Origin: a virus
Length of the DNA: 64,000 bases
Virus record (IMG/VR): IMGVR_UViG_3300049001_000044
Location: 186,001 to 250,000 of that record
Reading direction: 5' to 3' (one strand)
Below, piece by piece: positions 26,964-33,859 of the stretch (position 1 is its first letter; every line of letters starts with the position of its first letter). The position numbers and the translations under genes are program-made. The notes beneath the pieces are model-generated. The model was given only the letters and a program-made list of their open reading frames with translations. It did not search any database and had not been told where the DNA came from.

Positions 26964-27084
26964 AATGAAACGAAAGTGAAAGTCGGTAAACCTCTTTCGA
27001 GGGTGTCGGACTTCGATGTCCGCTCTAGCGAGCCGAATAAGATCGGCAGCATTAACCCGATAACCAACAATCTACGGTTTCATT
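26964..27084 (-). ncRNA. Core-element RNA E6
   Basis: P0 AATGAAAC/GTTTCATT (8 bp), AACCG (27075-27079), CTTTCG variant (26971-26976), P GTTGG/CCGAC, GGTTATC (27059-27065). Inside, in order: GCCGA-TCTTAT-TCGGC, a small CGCT/AGCG hairpin, CGGAC-ATCGAA-GTCCG, and CCTC-GAAA-GAGG; this mirrors anticodon arm, variable arm, T-arm and a closed acceptor. Confidence 0.55.
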
Positions 27085-27241
27085 ATCACTATTAAGTCCA
27101 ATCCTATTAAGTGATCAATATAGGATTAAGAGAGATTTGGGAGATGCTCCTCTCTCAGTTGCCGATTTCCATTCCCACCGTCAAAGACGTTCAGCGTGAT
27201 GTTTCCATCTAGATAAACCCTCTTTCGAAGATGCATTTAGA
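27085..27241 (-). other. Non-coding gap with hairpins
   Basis: Contains an 8-bp hairpin AATCCTAT/ATAGGATT and a 7-bp pair CCATCTA/TAGATGG around a GGTTTATC sequence that resembles the core GGTTATC, but AACCG and CTTTTG are absent. No ORF. Confidence 0.4.
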
Positions 27242-27314
27242 TGGAGCGGGTGAAGGGATTCGAACCCTCTCCGACAGCTTGGAAGGCTGTGTCCTCTCCC
27301 AGGAGAACACCCGC
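27242..27314 (-). tRNA. tRNA-Gly (TCC)
   Basis: Acceptor GCGGGTG/CACCCGC, T73, anticodon arm ACAGC-CTTCCAA-GCTGT, T-loop TTCGAAT, CCA encoded. Confidence 0.93.
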
Positions 27315-27316
27315 GG

Positions 27317-27387
27317 TGGTGGACCGTAAGGGACTCGAACCCTTCCTACCGCAGTGCAAGTGCAGTGTCTACCCCTGTAGACAGCCC
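27317..27387 (-). tRNA. tRNA-Ala-like (TGC) with truncated D-arm
   Basis: Acceptor GGGCTGT/ACGGTCC with two or three wobble pairs, anticodon arm CTGCA-CTTGCAC-TGCGG, T-arm AAGGG-TTCGAGT-CCCTT, CCA encoded. The D-arm is only CTAC-AGGG-GTAG. Confidence 0.7.
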
Positions 27388-27390
27388 ATA

Positions 27391-27514
27391 AACAAACAAA
27401 AGTAATTGAAGGAGTTGCTCTCGTCCAACTTCATGAGAGCTACTAGATTTCTCTAGTAATGGATTCGAACCATGTCATTCTTAAGCAAGGATAACCTTCA
27501 ATAAACGGTTTGTT
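27391..27514 (-). ncRNA. Core-element RNA E7: permuted tRNA-like, 3' half before 5' half
   Basis: On the minus strand: P0 AACAAAC, AACCG (27506-27510), P ATTGAAGG, GGTTATC (27490-27496), then a T-arm (TTCGAAT) and acceptor TACTAGA, a GAAA linker (27448-27451), acceptor TCTAGTA, a 6-bp D-arm with a GTTGG loop, P CCTTCAAT (27405-27412), CTTTTG, P0 GTTTGTT. The acceptor is 7 perfect pairs. The anticodon arm is not convincingly formed. Confidence 0.65.
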
Positions 27515-27529
27515 GGTGAAACATAAACT

Positions 27530-27605
27530 TGGTGGAGGATATCGGTTTCGAACCGATCACCTCATGCTTGCAAAGCACGCGCTCTCCCAAATGAGCTAAT
27601 CCCCC
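27530..27605 (-). tRNA. tRNA-Ala (TGC)
   Basis: Acceptor GGGGGAT/ATCCTCC, D-stem GCTC/GAGC, anticodon arm CGTGC-TTTGCAA-GCATG, T-arm ATCGG-TTCGAAA-CCGAT, CCA encoded. Confidence 0.93.
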
Positions 27606-27609
27606 ATAC

Positions 27610-27658
27610 GTATAAGACGACATATCCGACTCTGAAGACCGGCTGTGGGACCTTATAC
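27610..27658 (-). ncRNA. Small hairpin RNA with anticodon-like loop (TCA)
   Basis: Closed by GTATAAG/CTTATAC; inside, CCGGT-CTTCAGA-GTCGG forms a 5-bp stem and 7-nt loop with U33 and TCA at the anticodon position. No T- or D-arm. Confidence 0.4.
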
Positions 27659-27669
27659 TTGAAAATTGG

Positions 27670-27742
27670 AGCGGGTAAGGGGACTCGAACCCCTGACATC
27701 TTCCTTGGCAAGGAAGTGCTCTACCAACTGAGCTACACCCGC
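27670..27742 (-). tRNA. tRNA-Gly (GCC)
   Basis: Canonical: acceptor GCGGGTG/TACCCGC, T73, D-stem GCTC/GAGC, anticodon arm CTTCC-TTGCCAA-GGAAG, T-arm AGGGG-TTCGAGT-CCCCT. Confidence 0.95.
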
Positions 27743-27746
27743 ATAA

Positions 27747-27891
27747 GCAACAAAGGAGCGATAACGAAGATACCCTTTCGGGTGGACCGGCGCGTCTACC
27801 ATTCCGCCATCACCAAATTTCTTCGGTGAGAGGGACTCGAACCCTCACGTCTTGCGACACCTGTTTGAGATAATCATTATCTATCGGTTGC
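27747..27891 (-). ncRNA. Core-element RNA E8: permuted tRNA-Leu-like
   Basis: Minus-strand order: P0 GCAAC, AACCG (27885-27889), P GATAATGA, GATTATC (27869-27875), a Leu-like variable arm (GTC-GCAA-GAC), T-arm GAGGG-TTCGAGT-CCCTC, acceptor TCACCGAA, GAAA linker (27818-27821), acceptor TTTGGTGA, Leu-type D-arm (GCG-GAATGGTAGA-CGC), an extra ACCC-GAAA-GGGT hairpin, P TCGTTATC (27760-27767), CTTTG, P0 GTTGC. Acceptor is 8 pairs (one G-U). Confidence 0.65.
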
Positions 27892-28140
27892 AAAGTTTAT
27901 TGCTGATAATTTGAAGTAGTTTCCCGTTAGTAGTCTTAGGTCCGCTTAGGACTGCTTTTCCGCTTCCACACTTCTAGTAAGTATTGTGGAGATACGGTAA
28001 TTGCACTTAGACTCCCCGTTTAACTAGAGATCACTCAGAGTACTCTACCGGGTCTACATCAAACCATCAAGTAGCAACCCTGGCTGCCGCCAACTCCATA
28101 CTGGTATAAGAGAGTCAGACTTTTCAAGGAAGCTACTTGA
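27892..28140 (-). ncRNA. Structured non-coding segment with 13-bp inverted repeat
   Basis: No ORF. ACCATCAAGTAGC and its perfect complement (~28058-28145) enclose ~60 nt just after tRNA-Val; further down are several small hairpins (e.g. GTCC-TAAGC-GGAC). Likely tRNA-derived or processing structure; no family recognised. Confidence 0.4.
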
Positions 28141-28215
28141 TGGTGGTCCCTGTAGGGATTGAACCTACGACCTTATCCGTGTAAGGGATCTGCTCTACCG
28201 CTGAGCTAAGGGACC
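28141..28215 (-). tRNA. tRNA-Val (TAC)
   Basis: Acceptor GGTCCCT/AGGGACC, D-stem GCTC/GAGC, anticodon arm ATCC-CTTACAC-GGAT, T-arm GTAGG-TTCAATC-CCTAC, CCA encoded. First tRNA after the promoter at 28388-28417. Confidence 0.93.
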
Positions 28216-28387
28216 AAAAAGAATTCCAAATTGTAGAAGAACAATTTGGTAGAGAAGTCATTATAACTCTTTACCAACTTATCGAAAACTCGTTGTGGTC
28301 TTCGATGAAGAAAAGTGTTCGACTGGATAACGAACTTCACCCCAGCTCCCCAACACTTTCTACTGCTGTGCAATTTGGTATAAGAGA

Positions 28388-28417
28388 ATTATATCAAATT
28401 GCCTTACTGCTAAAAAC
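28388..28417 (-). promoter_or_regulatory. Early-type promoter for the tRNA array
   Basis: Minus-strand GTTTTTA, 18-nt spacer, TATAAT. Between it and tRNA-Val (28216-28387) is a ~170-nt leader with an AAATTG.../CAATTT inverted repeat and no ORF. Confidence 0.75.
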
Positions 28418-28419
28418 TA

Positions 28420-28446
28420 AAAAGGGACTCGGCTTTCGCGGAGTCC
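28420..28446 (-). terminator. Intrinsic terminator
   Basis: Minus-strand GGGACTC-loop-GAGTCCC followed by TTTTTAGTTTTTA; ends the transcript of the 31-aa gene and upstream genes, just before the tRNA-array promoter. Confidence 0.75.
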
Positions 28447-28471
28447 CTAGAGAAATTCTTTACTTCAGAAC

Positions 28472-28567
28472 TTAACTAGGACTCTTTACTCCAGGGGCCG
28501 ACAGCACGCTACCCGCCGCAGGAACTGCAGGGAGATAGTATGATGTGGACAGAAGTAATGAAGCCAT
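28472..28567 (-). CDS. Small protein, 31 aa
   Basis: Frame MASLLLSTSYYLPAVPAAGS...GVKSPS with a strong GAGGAG SD. Pro/Ala/Ser-rich, unlike a chance frame. Followed by a terminator. Function unknown. Confidence 0.5.
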   Translation of the reverse strand: MASLLLSTSYYLPAVPAAGSVLSAPGVKSPS

Positions 28568-28643
28568 GTTCTCCTCGACTAAGTCGATAAAAGTTTAACT
28601 GATGTAGGTATATATAGGTTTGCCGAGAATCGACGCAACCTGA

Positions 28644-29201
28644 TTACCAAGCGTTGTCGCTAGTAGGCGTGTCATCGCTGACACGTTCAATAGTGATTAG
28701 TTGGTCTTCTTCACCAAGTTCAATCTTGTCGCCAACTACCATGGCTTTGATTTGAGCACGCTCTGCCCTATCAAAGCCACCATCGCCACTGAACCAGCGG
28801 AACGGCACAATGAGAGTCTGTCCCTTGCGAACACCGAACTTCATGTTTGGCCATTGAAGTTTGTACATTTGCTCACCATGGTCCTCTGTCACTTTTGCAC
28901 CAGCTTCGAACTTGTCAGCGATCTCATCAGCGAAGTGCTCAAGACCCACTGGCTTCAGAACACGCATAAGGTCTTCGCGTGAGTAGTCTTCGTCGAACTT
29001 CACAGCTCGCTTGATTTCCCACATGTAGACATCAGGGATGTTCATCGACTGCGCGATCTTCAGGATGTCGTTCTTTTCCATCTTGACCGGGTTCTCAAGC
29101 AGCTTGCGCAGTGTACCCTTCAGATGTTGGTGGATATCGAGCGACGCTTCATCAAGATGACCATTGATGAAGTTATTGATTAGAGATTTGATATGAGACA
29201 T
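28644..29201 (-). CDS. Tagged protein, IKSLINNFING family copy 1, 185 aa
   Basis: N-terminus MSHIKSLINNFINGHLDEA... is nearly identical over ~28 residues to the next gene, while the rest differs. The C-terminal domain has FGVRKGQTLIVPFRWFSGDGG and acidic ends. The shared leader suggests a sorting tag (see findings). Preceded directly by its paralogue with a 10-nt gap. Confidence 0.7.
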   Translation of the reverse strand: MSHIKSLINNFINGHLDEASLDIHQHLKGTLRKLLENPVKMEKNDILKIAQSMNIPDVYMWEIKRAVKFDEDYSREDLMRVLKPVGLEHFADEIADKFEAGAKVTEDHGEQMYKLQWPNMKFGVRKGQTLIVPFRWFSGDGGFDRAERAQIKAMVVGDKIELGEEDQLITIERVSDDTPTSDNAW

Positions 29202-29211
29202 TCATCTCTCC

Positions 29212-29673
29212 TTAGATGACAGCGTGGCCGACTTTACCCCACACGTGCGATGCTGCATCCTCTACACTCTTCGCGTCGCCGCCATTGAAGGTCAGCTTGA
29301 AGCGCTCGGTAGTTGGGCGAGTACGGGCGTCACCTGGATATGCTTCGACAGAAACGTGAGTGATAGTTGCGGTGCCAGTGTCGTCAAGACCTTCACCAGA
29401 AACGACCATGCGGTAGTGATCACCATCATCGCCAATCACGTATGCTTCGGCGTGACCTTCATCGACGTCTTGCACTTCTGCTTCAAAGCCTGCTACCTTG
29501 GTGATTGCTTCGAAGAAAGCTTCACCGTTGTTGCCTTCGAATTCTTCTTTGACGGTCTGTGGTCCCTTCAGGGCTACTTGCAGAGCGCCTTTCATGTGGG
29601 TGTGCAGATCCAAACCTGCTTCATCAGTGCGTCCATTGATGAAGTTGTTGATTAGGGATTTGATGTGGCTCAT
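29212..29673 (-). CDS. Tagged protein, IKSLINNFING family copy 2, 153 aa
   Basis: N-terminus MSHIKSLINNFINGRTDEAG... then a beta-rich domain (AEAYVIGDDGDHYRMVVSG) unrelated to copy 1. A third gene (37165-37611) has the variant ALKSMLNNVINDNTDHA. Late promoter at 29700-29706. Probably packaged or prohead-associated. Confidence 0.7.
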   Translation of the reverse strand: MSHIKSLINNFINGRTDEAGLDLHTHMKGALQVALKGPQTVKEEFEGNNGEAFFEAITKVAGFEAEVQDVDEGHAEAYVIGDDGDHYRMVVSGEGLDDTGTATITHVSVEAYPGDARTRPTTERFKLTFNGGDAKSVEDAASHVWGKVGHAVI

Positions 29674-29699
29674 AGGAGTCTCCTTATTTGTTAACAGCC

Positions 29700-29706
29700 T
29701 ATTTAT
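29700..29706 (-). promoter_or_regulatory. Late promoter (ATAAATA)
   Basis: TAATAAATAGG on the minus strand, 27 nt before the 153-aa gene. Confidence 0.65.
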
Positions 29707-29912
29707 TAGCCGTTCAGATGATCATTCAGCGTCTCAATCATCGCCTCTACTTCGATGCGTCTGATCATGAGATTCTGAACGGCTTGAGAAGTTGGTTGCG
29801 CGCCGTAGGTACGGTTGAAGTACATGTCTTTCGACAGACGGCCCAGGGTCATGTTGATTAGCTTGAGCTCGTCTTGGAGTTTGTCGAGATGTTCGTGAGA
29901 GAATACGTTCAT
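29706..29912 (-). CDS. Hypothetical protein, 68 aa
   Basis: ATG 29912 overlaps the TAG stop of the 207-aa gene region; a longer reading upstream would run through that gene. Helical, with LDKLQDELKLINMTLGRL as a coiled-coil. Function unknown. Confidence 0.55.
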   Translation of the reverse strand: MNVFSHEHLDKLQDELKLINMTLGRLSKDMYFNRTYGAQPTSQAVQNLMIRRIEVEAMIETLNDHLNG

Positions 29913-29913
29913 G

Positions 29914-30537
29914 CTAAAACTGGGGATGGAACCAGTCGGGCGGATCGGTTTTCGTCCACTTAGCGAAGCGAGCTTTGTCACGATTGTAGAGATAGCGGTA
30001 CGCAGCGACATGGTCAGATTGTTTGTAGGCGTTGGGCATCGCGAGCGGAGGATCCGTCCACGGTGTTCCCCTCGGGAGATTCTTAGGAAGTTGCTCAAGG
30101 AGAGGGAGGAGCTTTTCAACGCCATGAATCTTCTCATAGCGCTTCGTGTACTCCCTCAGCATAGCGCGCAACAGTTGGAAATGCCACTCGTACTGCAACT
30201 CACCTTGCATCGACCATGTGCAACAGGGATGATTGAGATGGGTGGCAGCGTAGAGTGTGAACCCACGTGGGTGAGTATAGTGAGGACGAAGACGAGGGCC
30301 TCTCTCATTATCGAGAATCCATCCCATCTTGATGTCCTCATCTGGTAGCACCCACATTTTCTTCTTTCGATCCCTATCTTGTTCGTCCCAAAACTCATAG
30401 AGTAGGTACTCGCCATCAAGGAAGCGATGGGCGCATGAAAGAAGCTGCGCGGATTCGGTAGGCATCTTGACGATGTGTTTGTCAATCATTGCCCTTGCAG
30501 CTTCTTCTGGATCTCTGTCGAGAAAAAAGATGTTCAT
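29914..30537 (-). CDS. Conserved phage protein (DKH-VKM family), 207 aa
   Basis: Begins MNIFFLDRDPEEAARAMIDKHIVKMPTESAQLL, a start I recognise from a conserved phage hypothetical family (D-x-D-P...D-K-H-x-V-K-M...E-x-A-Q-L-L); its function is not established. His/Cys-rich centre (THLNHPCCTW). Ends with TAG. Early-type promoter at 30569-30598. Confidence 0.7.
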   Translation of the reverse strand: MNIFFLDRDPEEAARAMIDKHIVKMPTESAQLLSCAHRFLDGEYLLYEFWDEQDRDRKKKMWVLPDEDIKMGWILDNERGPRLRPHYTHPRGFTLYAATHLNHPCCTWSMQGELQYEWHFQLLRAMLREYTKRYEKIHGVEKLLPLLEQLPKNLPRGTPWTDPPLAMPNAYKQSDHVAAYRYLYNRDKARFAKWTKTDPPDWFHPQF

Positions 30538-30568
30538 CAGGAAACTCTCATCGCAACACAATCGATTT

Positions 30569-30598
30569 ATTGTACATTGACTTGAGTCAAAAGTAAAC
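30569..30598 (-). promoter_or_regulatory. Early-type promoter
   Basis: Minus-strand GTTTAC, 18-nt spacer, TACAAT, 32 nt before the 207-aa gene; closest match to the T4 GTTTAC box. Confidence 0.7.
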
Positions 30599-30600
30599 AT

Positions 30601-30622
30601 TGAAAGGACCTCGGGTCCTTTC
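30601..30622 (-). terminator. Terminator hairpin
   Basis: GAAAGGACC-CGA-GGTCCTTTC after the 96-aa gene; 9-bp stem, weak U-tract on either strand. Confidence 0.6.
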
Positions 30623-30626
30623 ATTT

Positions 30627-30917
30627 TCAGCAATAGTCCCAGACTTGGCGAGGTCGTTGGAACTGAATTTCGTAGTCAGGATCTTTCAGCCATTTGATGA
30701 CTTCCAAGTCGTACTTACGTCGCTTGGTGCGGTTAGCAGGCTCCATCGGCTCGCAGTAGAAGTACTGAAAGCTCAAGTGCCTTGTCATCATATCCGAGTG
30801 GAAGCGCCACTTAGGAATGGTGTAATCCTTATGTGGCGTGGTGATGAAGTCCTTGTACGAGTAGTGACGCTTGCCTTGTTGGCGCTGATTCTTGGTGCGA
30901 CGGATGGTACGAGACAT
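30627..30917 (-). CDS. Basic hypothetical protein, 96 aa
   Basis: N-terminal 20 residues are strongly basic (MSRTIRRTKNQRQQGKRHY), then aromatic and basic (HLSFQYFYCEP). Possible nucleic-acid-binding protein; no family recognised. SD AAGGAGC precedes ATG. Confidence 0.6.
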   Translation of the reverse strand: MSRTIRRTKNQRQQGKRHYSYKDFITTPHKDYTIPKWRFHSDMMTRHLSFQYFYCEPMEPANRTKRRKYDLEVIKWLKDPDYEIQFQRPRQVWDYC

Positions 30918-30977
30918 GATGTGCTCCTTTTGGTGGGTAACACAATCGCGTCTGCTTTTCCTTGTAGTGGTAGGTAC

Positions 30978-31745
30978 TCATCGAGCCCTTAGTTCGTTGT
31001 TTAGTAGGATGGTTTGTTCGAGCAAAGTAAGTTCACCCTTCGCATCCTCAGCCAGTGCCTTCGTATCCTTTGGGAAGCAAGTCCCTGCAAAGCCCAAGCC
31101 ATGTTCGCCTGGTGCACGAAGGTGACTCTTACCGACTCTTCCTTCAAGCGCAAGGACATCCGCGACGTTGTCCCATTCCACCCCAATACTCTCAGCGAAG
31201 ATGGACATTTGGTGCATGAACAGAACTTTCGTTGCTAGGAACGTATTGACGGTGTATTTGAAAAGACTGGCTTCTTTGGGCGTGACATGACGAATCAACT
31301 GAGGAATGATCTCAATGCTCGTACATTCCATTATAAATTGTTGCACGTCGGCAAAAATCTCTTTGTCCTTCGCGCCTACAACGATGAGCGAAGGCTGGCG
31401 CATGTCTTGCTTGGCGTGTCTCTCACGCAATAGCTCAGGCCAAATGACAGTCGATGGACGCACTTCCATTATCTTATCGATAGTGGAAGGAGGAATGGTA
31501 CTCTTCACTATCACAACGCAGTTATAGCTCACAAGACGCTCTATGTAGTGCATGACGATGCTGTCATCACACCCTTCGACAGTGGTAGGAGTAGGCACGC
31601 AGATGAAGATAGTGGTAGGGTTCATGCTCATCAGGGTGTCAAAATCAATACCCCTTTCGCAGGCAAAATCTACTACTTGGAAGTTATCCTGTAAGACAGA
31701 CCCTAAGGCCTGCCCTACAAAACCATAACCGATAATTCCGATCAT
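30978..31745 (-). CDS. UDP-glucose/GDP-mannose dehydrogenase-like protein, truncated, 255 aa
   Basis: Rossmann start MIGIIGYGFVGQALG (NAD-binding G-x-G-x-x-G), then IFICVPTPTT, VIVKSTIPPST and the catalytic Cys motif FAGTCFPKDTKAL (around residue 224). These match UDP-glucose 6-dehydrogenases, but the protein stops about 25 residues after the Cys and lacks the C-terminal sugar-nucleotide domain (family usually 390-450 aa). Activity is therefore doubtful. Start overlaps the 622-aa gene (ATGA). Confidence 0.8.
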   Translation of the reverse strand: MIGIIGYGFVGQALGSVLQDNFQVVDFACERGIDFDTLMSMNPTTIFICVPTPTTVEGCDDSIVMHYIERLVSYNCVVIVKSTIPPSTIDKIMEVRPSTVIWPELLRERHAKQDMRQPSLIVVGAKDKEIFADVQQFIMECTSIEIIPQLIRHVTPKEASLFKYTVNTFLATKVLFMHQMSIFAESIGVEWDNVADVLALEGRVGKSHLRAPGEHGLGFAGTCFPKDTKALAEDAKGELTLLEQTILLNNELRAR

Positions 31746-33610
31746 TCCTTCCACGCCAGCTTCATGCGATCAGATGCCTTCCTTGCAGCGGCTTTCTTAG
31801 CTGCACTCCAATCACGGCGCTTTGCCCAGGTGTCGACCTTGTCACGCTCAATGTGGATGTGTTCAATCGCTACAGCAGCCAAAACGCGAGCACGAGTTGC
31901 GTAAGATGGCAGACTAGCACGCAGCTTGATGGTGCGGAAGTCATCACGCAGTTTCCAAGTAAGCTTCGTGAGCTCTTCACGCGCTTCATCGAACAGCTCG
32001 CGATCACCGTTATTTGCGGTGGTGTTGAGCACCTTGATAAACCCCACGTACTCATCGAGCAGTCCATTCACGTTCTTGTACGTGTTGATTACGCGTTCGG
32101 CGTTCTTCAGAACCTGCTCACGATCCTTAGTGTTAGGCGATGGATTTTCTTCGACGAACTTTTTGTGGATTTTGAAGTTCGCTTCCACGCCTGCGATGAA
32201 CTCCTTAGCTGCCTTCTTTTCAGCGGCAGTGCGTGGCTTCGTGTCATCAACGTGAAGTGCCTGACCAGCAGTTGGGAAGTTCATGTTTGGCTGAGTTGCT
32301 GCTCTGCCATACACGCTACATGCGGTCCCATCAGTGAGGGTGAATTCGGTATTGGACTTCTTTGCAGTGTCCTTTTCCTTCTTCGCTGTAATCTTTTCAG
32401 CTTCCTTACCACCAGCGTCGATGAAGTTCTCGTTGTCCTTCCATCTCTTTCTCCACTTCAGCAGAGACACCGGGACTTCGATAATCTCTGGCTCAGCACC
32501 AGTAGAGACGTCAACCTTGATCAGGTTTTCCTCCCAGCTAGGGCCTTTCCTATCGGCCTTGCTGACGATGTAGCCATACTCATCATCAGCGTGCCTGGTA
32601 TTTGGGTTCTCACCCCTACCAACACGAACCCAATCGCCGATGTAGAGGCGACTGTTAGGATAGTGCGTCTTGATGCAACCAGTTCCCACCTTTAGGCCTG
32701 AGGCCTTCTTGATGTACTCTGCGGTGCGGTTGATTGGGGTGGACTTGTCTCTTACTACGACGTTTTCGGCGACTGGCTCTTCTGCCGGCTCTTCATCGAA
32801 GCCAATTACCTGCAGAACAGTGGCGCTGTCAACTTCTGCATTCTTGCACAGGCGCTTGATATCCTTACGCTTCAGCATTTGATCACCGTCAGTTTCTTCC
32901 AGCTCTTCCACCACCTTATCTACATCTTCCTGCGTGATCTTTGGCTCTTCCTTCTTCGCCTCATCCTTCAGCTTCTTGACGAACTTCTTGACTTTGATTT
33001 CATCAGGCGCCTTGTCGGCGTAGTAGGACTCACGCACTTGGCGCATTGGCTTCATCATCATCTTGATCTTAGCCAGCTTAGCATCGTAACGGGTACCCCA
33101 GTCAGTGAGACCCTTGATGAAAGCGGCAATGCGCTTGACGATGTCTTTCACGCCTTCGTCGATGTTGGTAGTCACAGTCAGGGATGGAGCTCGGCCCTTA
33201 ACTTCCGACTCGAACTTTTTCTGCAGCTCTGCAATCTTCCCAGCCAGCTCAGGCATGATCTTGATGAGCTCTTCGACCACCTTGTCATTGTCAGTCTTCG
33301 TACCCGCTTTGCCATGCTTCGACATCGACAGGGACATCGACACAGTCTCGATAACACGGGTGTAGATGATGTCTTCAGCGTCGAAGTAGTTTTGGATTGC
33401 TTCCTTAGCTTTGGCATTGAGCTTGTCGCGCTGCGTCTGCAGCTTCTTCAGCTCGACGTCAATCTTCTTGTACTCTCTTGCCATCTTTGTGAAGGCGGCA
33501 GACTCGCTGCCTTCTAGACGAACTGTGACGCGCTCAACTTGGCCCTTGATCTCGAGAAGATCGTAGGTCTTCTTTTTGTCGCGTGCTTCAAATAGATCTA
33601 AAATCAGCAT
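31742..33610 (-). CDS. Large tagged protein, 622 aa
   Basis: N-terminus MLILDLFEARDKKKT has the LFE tag. Residues ~20-240 are charged, helical and coiled-coil-like; a central beta-rich block (SRLYIGDWVRVGRGEN...EYGYIVSKADRKG) looks like an SH3/KOW domain; the C-terminal 200 residues are helical and basic (KKAAARKASDRMKLAWKE). Highly charged, large and tagged: a candidate internal head protein. No enzyme motif seen. Confidence 0.6.
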   Translation of the reverse strand: MLILDLFEARDKKKTYDLLEIKGQVERVTVRLEGSESAAFTKMAREYKKIDVELKKLQTQRDKLNAKAKEAIQNYFDAEDIIYTRVIETVSMSLSMSKHGKAGTKTDNDKVVEELIKIMPELAGKIAELQKKFESEVKGRAPSLTVTTNIDEGVKDIVKRIAAFIKGLTDWGTRYDAKLAKIKMMMKPMRQVRESYYADKAPDEIKVKKFVKKLKDEAKKEEPKITQEDVDKVVEELEETDGDQMLKRKDIKRLCKNAEVDSATVLQVIGFDEEPAEEPVAENVVVRDKSTPINRTAEYIKKASGLKVGTGCIKTHYPNSRLYIGDWVRVGRGENPNTRHADDEYGYIVSKADRKGPSWEENLIKVDVSTGAEPEIIEVPVSLLKWRKRWKDNENFIDAGGKEAEKITAKKEKDTAKKSNTEFTLTDGTACSVYGRAATQPNMNFPTAGQALHVDDTKPRTAAEKKAAKEFIAGVEANFKIHKKFVEENPSPNTKDREQVLKNAERVINTYKNVNGLLDEYVGFIKVLNTTANNGDRELFDEAREELTKLTWKLRDDFRTIKLRASLPSYATRARVLAAVAIEHIHIERDKVDTWAKRRDWSAAKKAAARKASDRMKLAWKE

Positions 33611-33613
33611 GTG

Positions 33614-33859
33614 TTAGCCTTTGTATTTTACGACACCATCTTCAGCGCGGAAGATAATGGTTTTCTGTTTGTAGTTGGTGAGTGCGTTGCTGCCAACGTA
33701 GACCAGCTCATTCTTCGAGCCGCCCGGTGGATTGCGCTTCTCAAATCCCAGCTTCTTCATCTTCGCAGTTGCCTCGCGAGTCTTCATGCCGATAATGTCT
33801 TCCAGCTCAGATGACAGACTCTCAGTCACTGTGTTTTCAAATAGATCCTGAAGTAACAT
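33614..33859 (-). CDS. Small tagged protein, 81 aa
   Basis: MLLQDLFENTVTESLSSELED: LFE-type tag, followed by a small domain with a helix (TREATAKMKKLGFEKRN) and strands resembling an HicA-like or dsRBD-like mini-fold. One-base overlap with the 270-aa gene. Function unknown. Confidence 0.55.
   Translation of the reverse strand: MLLQDLFENTVTESLSSELEDIIGMKTREATAKMKKLGFEKRNPPGGSKNELVYVGSNALTNYKQKTIIFRAEDGVVKYKG

Noticed and set aside
24955-27891. CRISPR array
   Set aside because: Repeated short boxes occur, but spacing is irregular, spacers are tRNA sequence and there is no true repeat-spacer periodicity.
31853-32695. Plus-strand 280-codon frame
   Set aside because: Antisense to the 622-aa gene; no SD, Ser/Leu/Cys-rich shadow.
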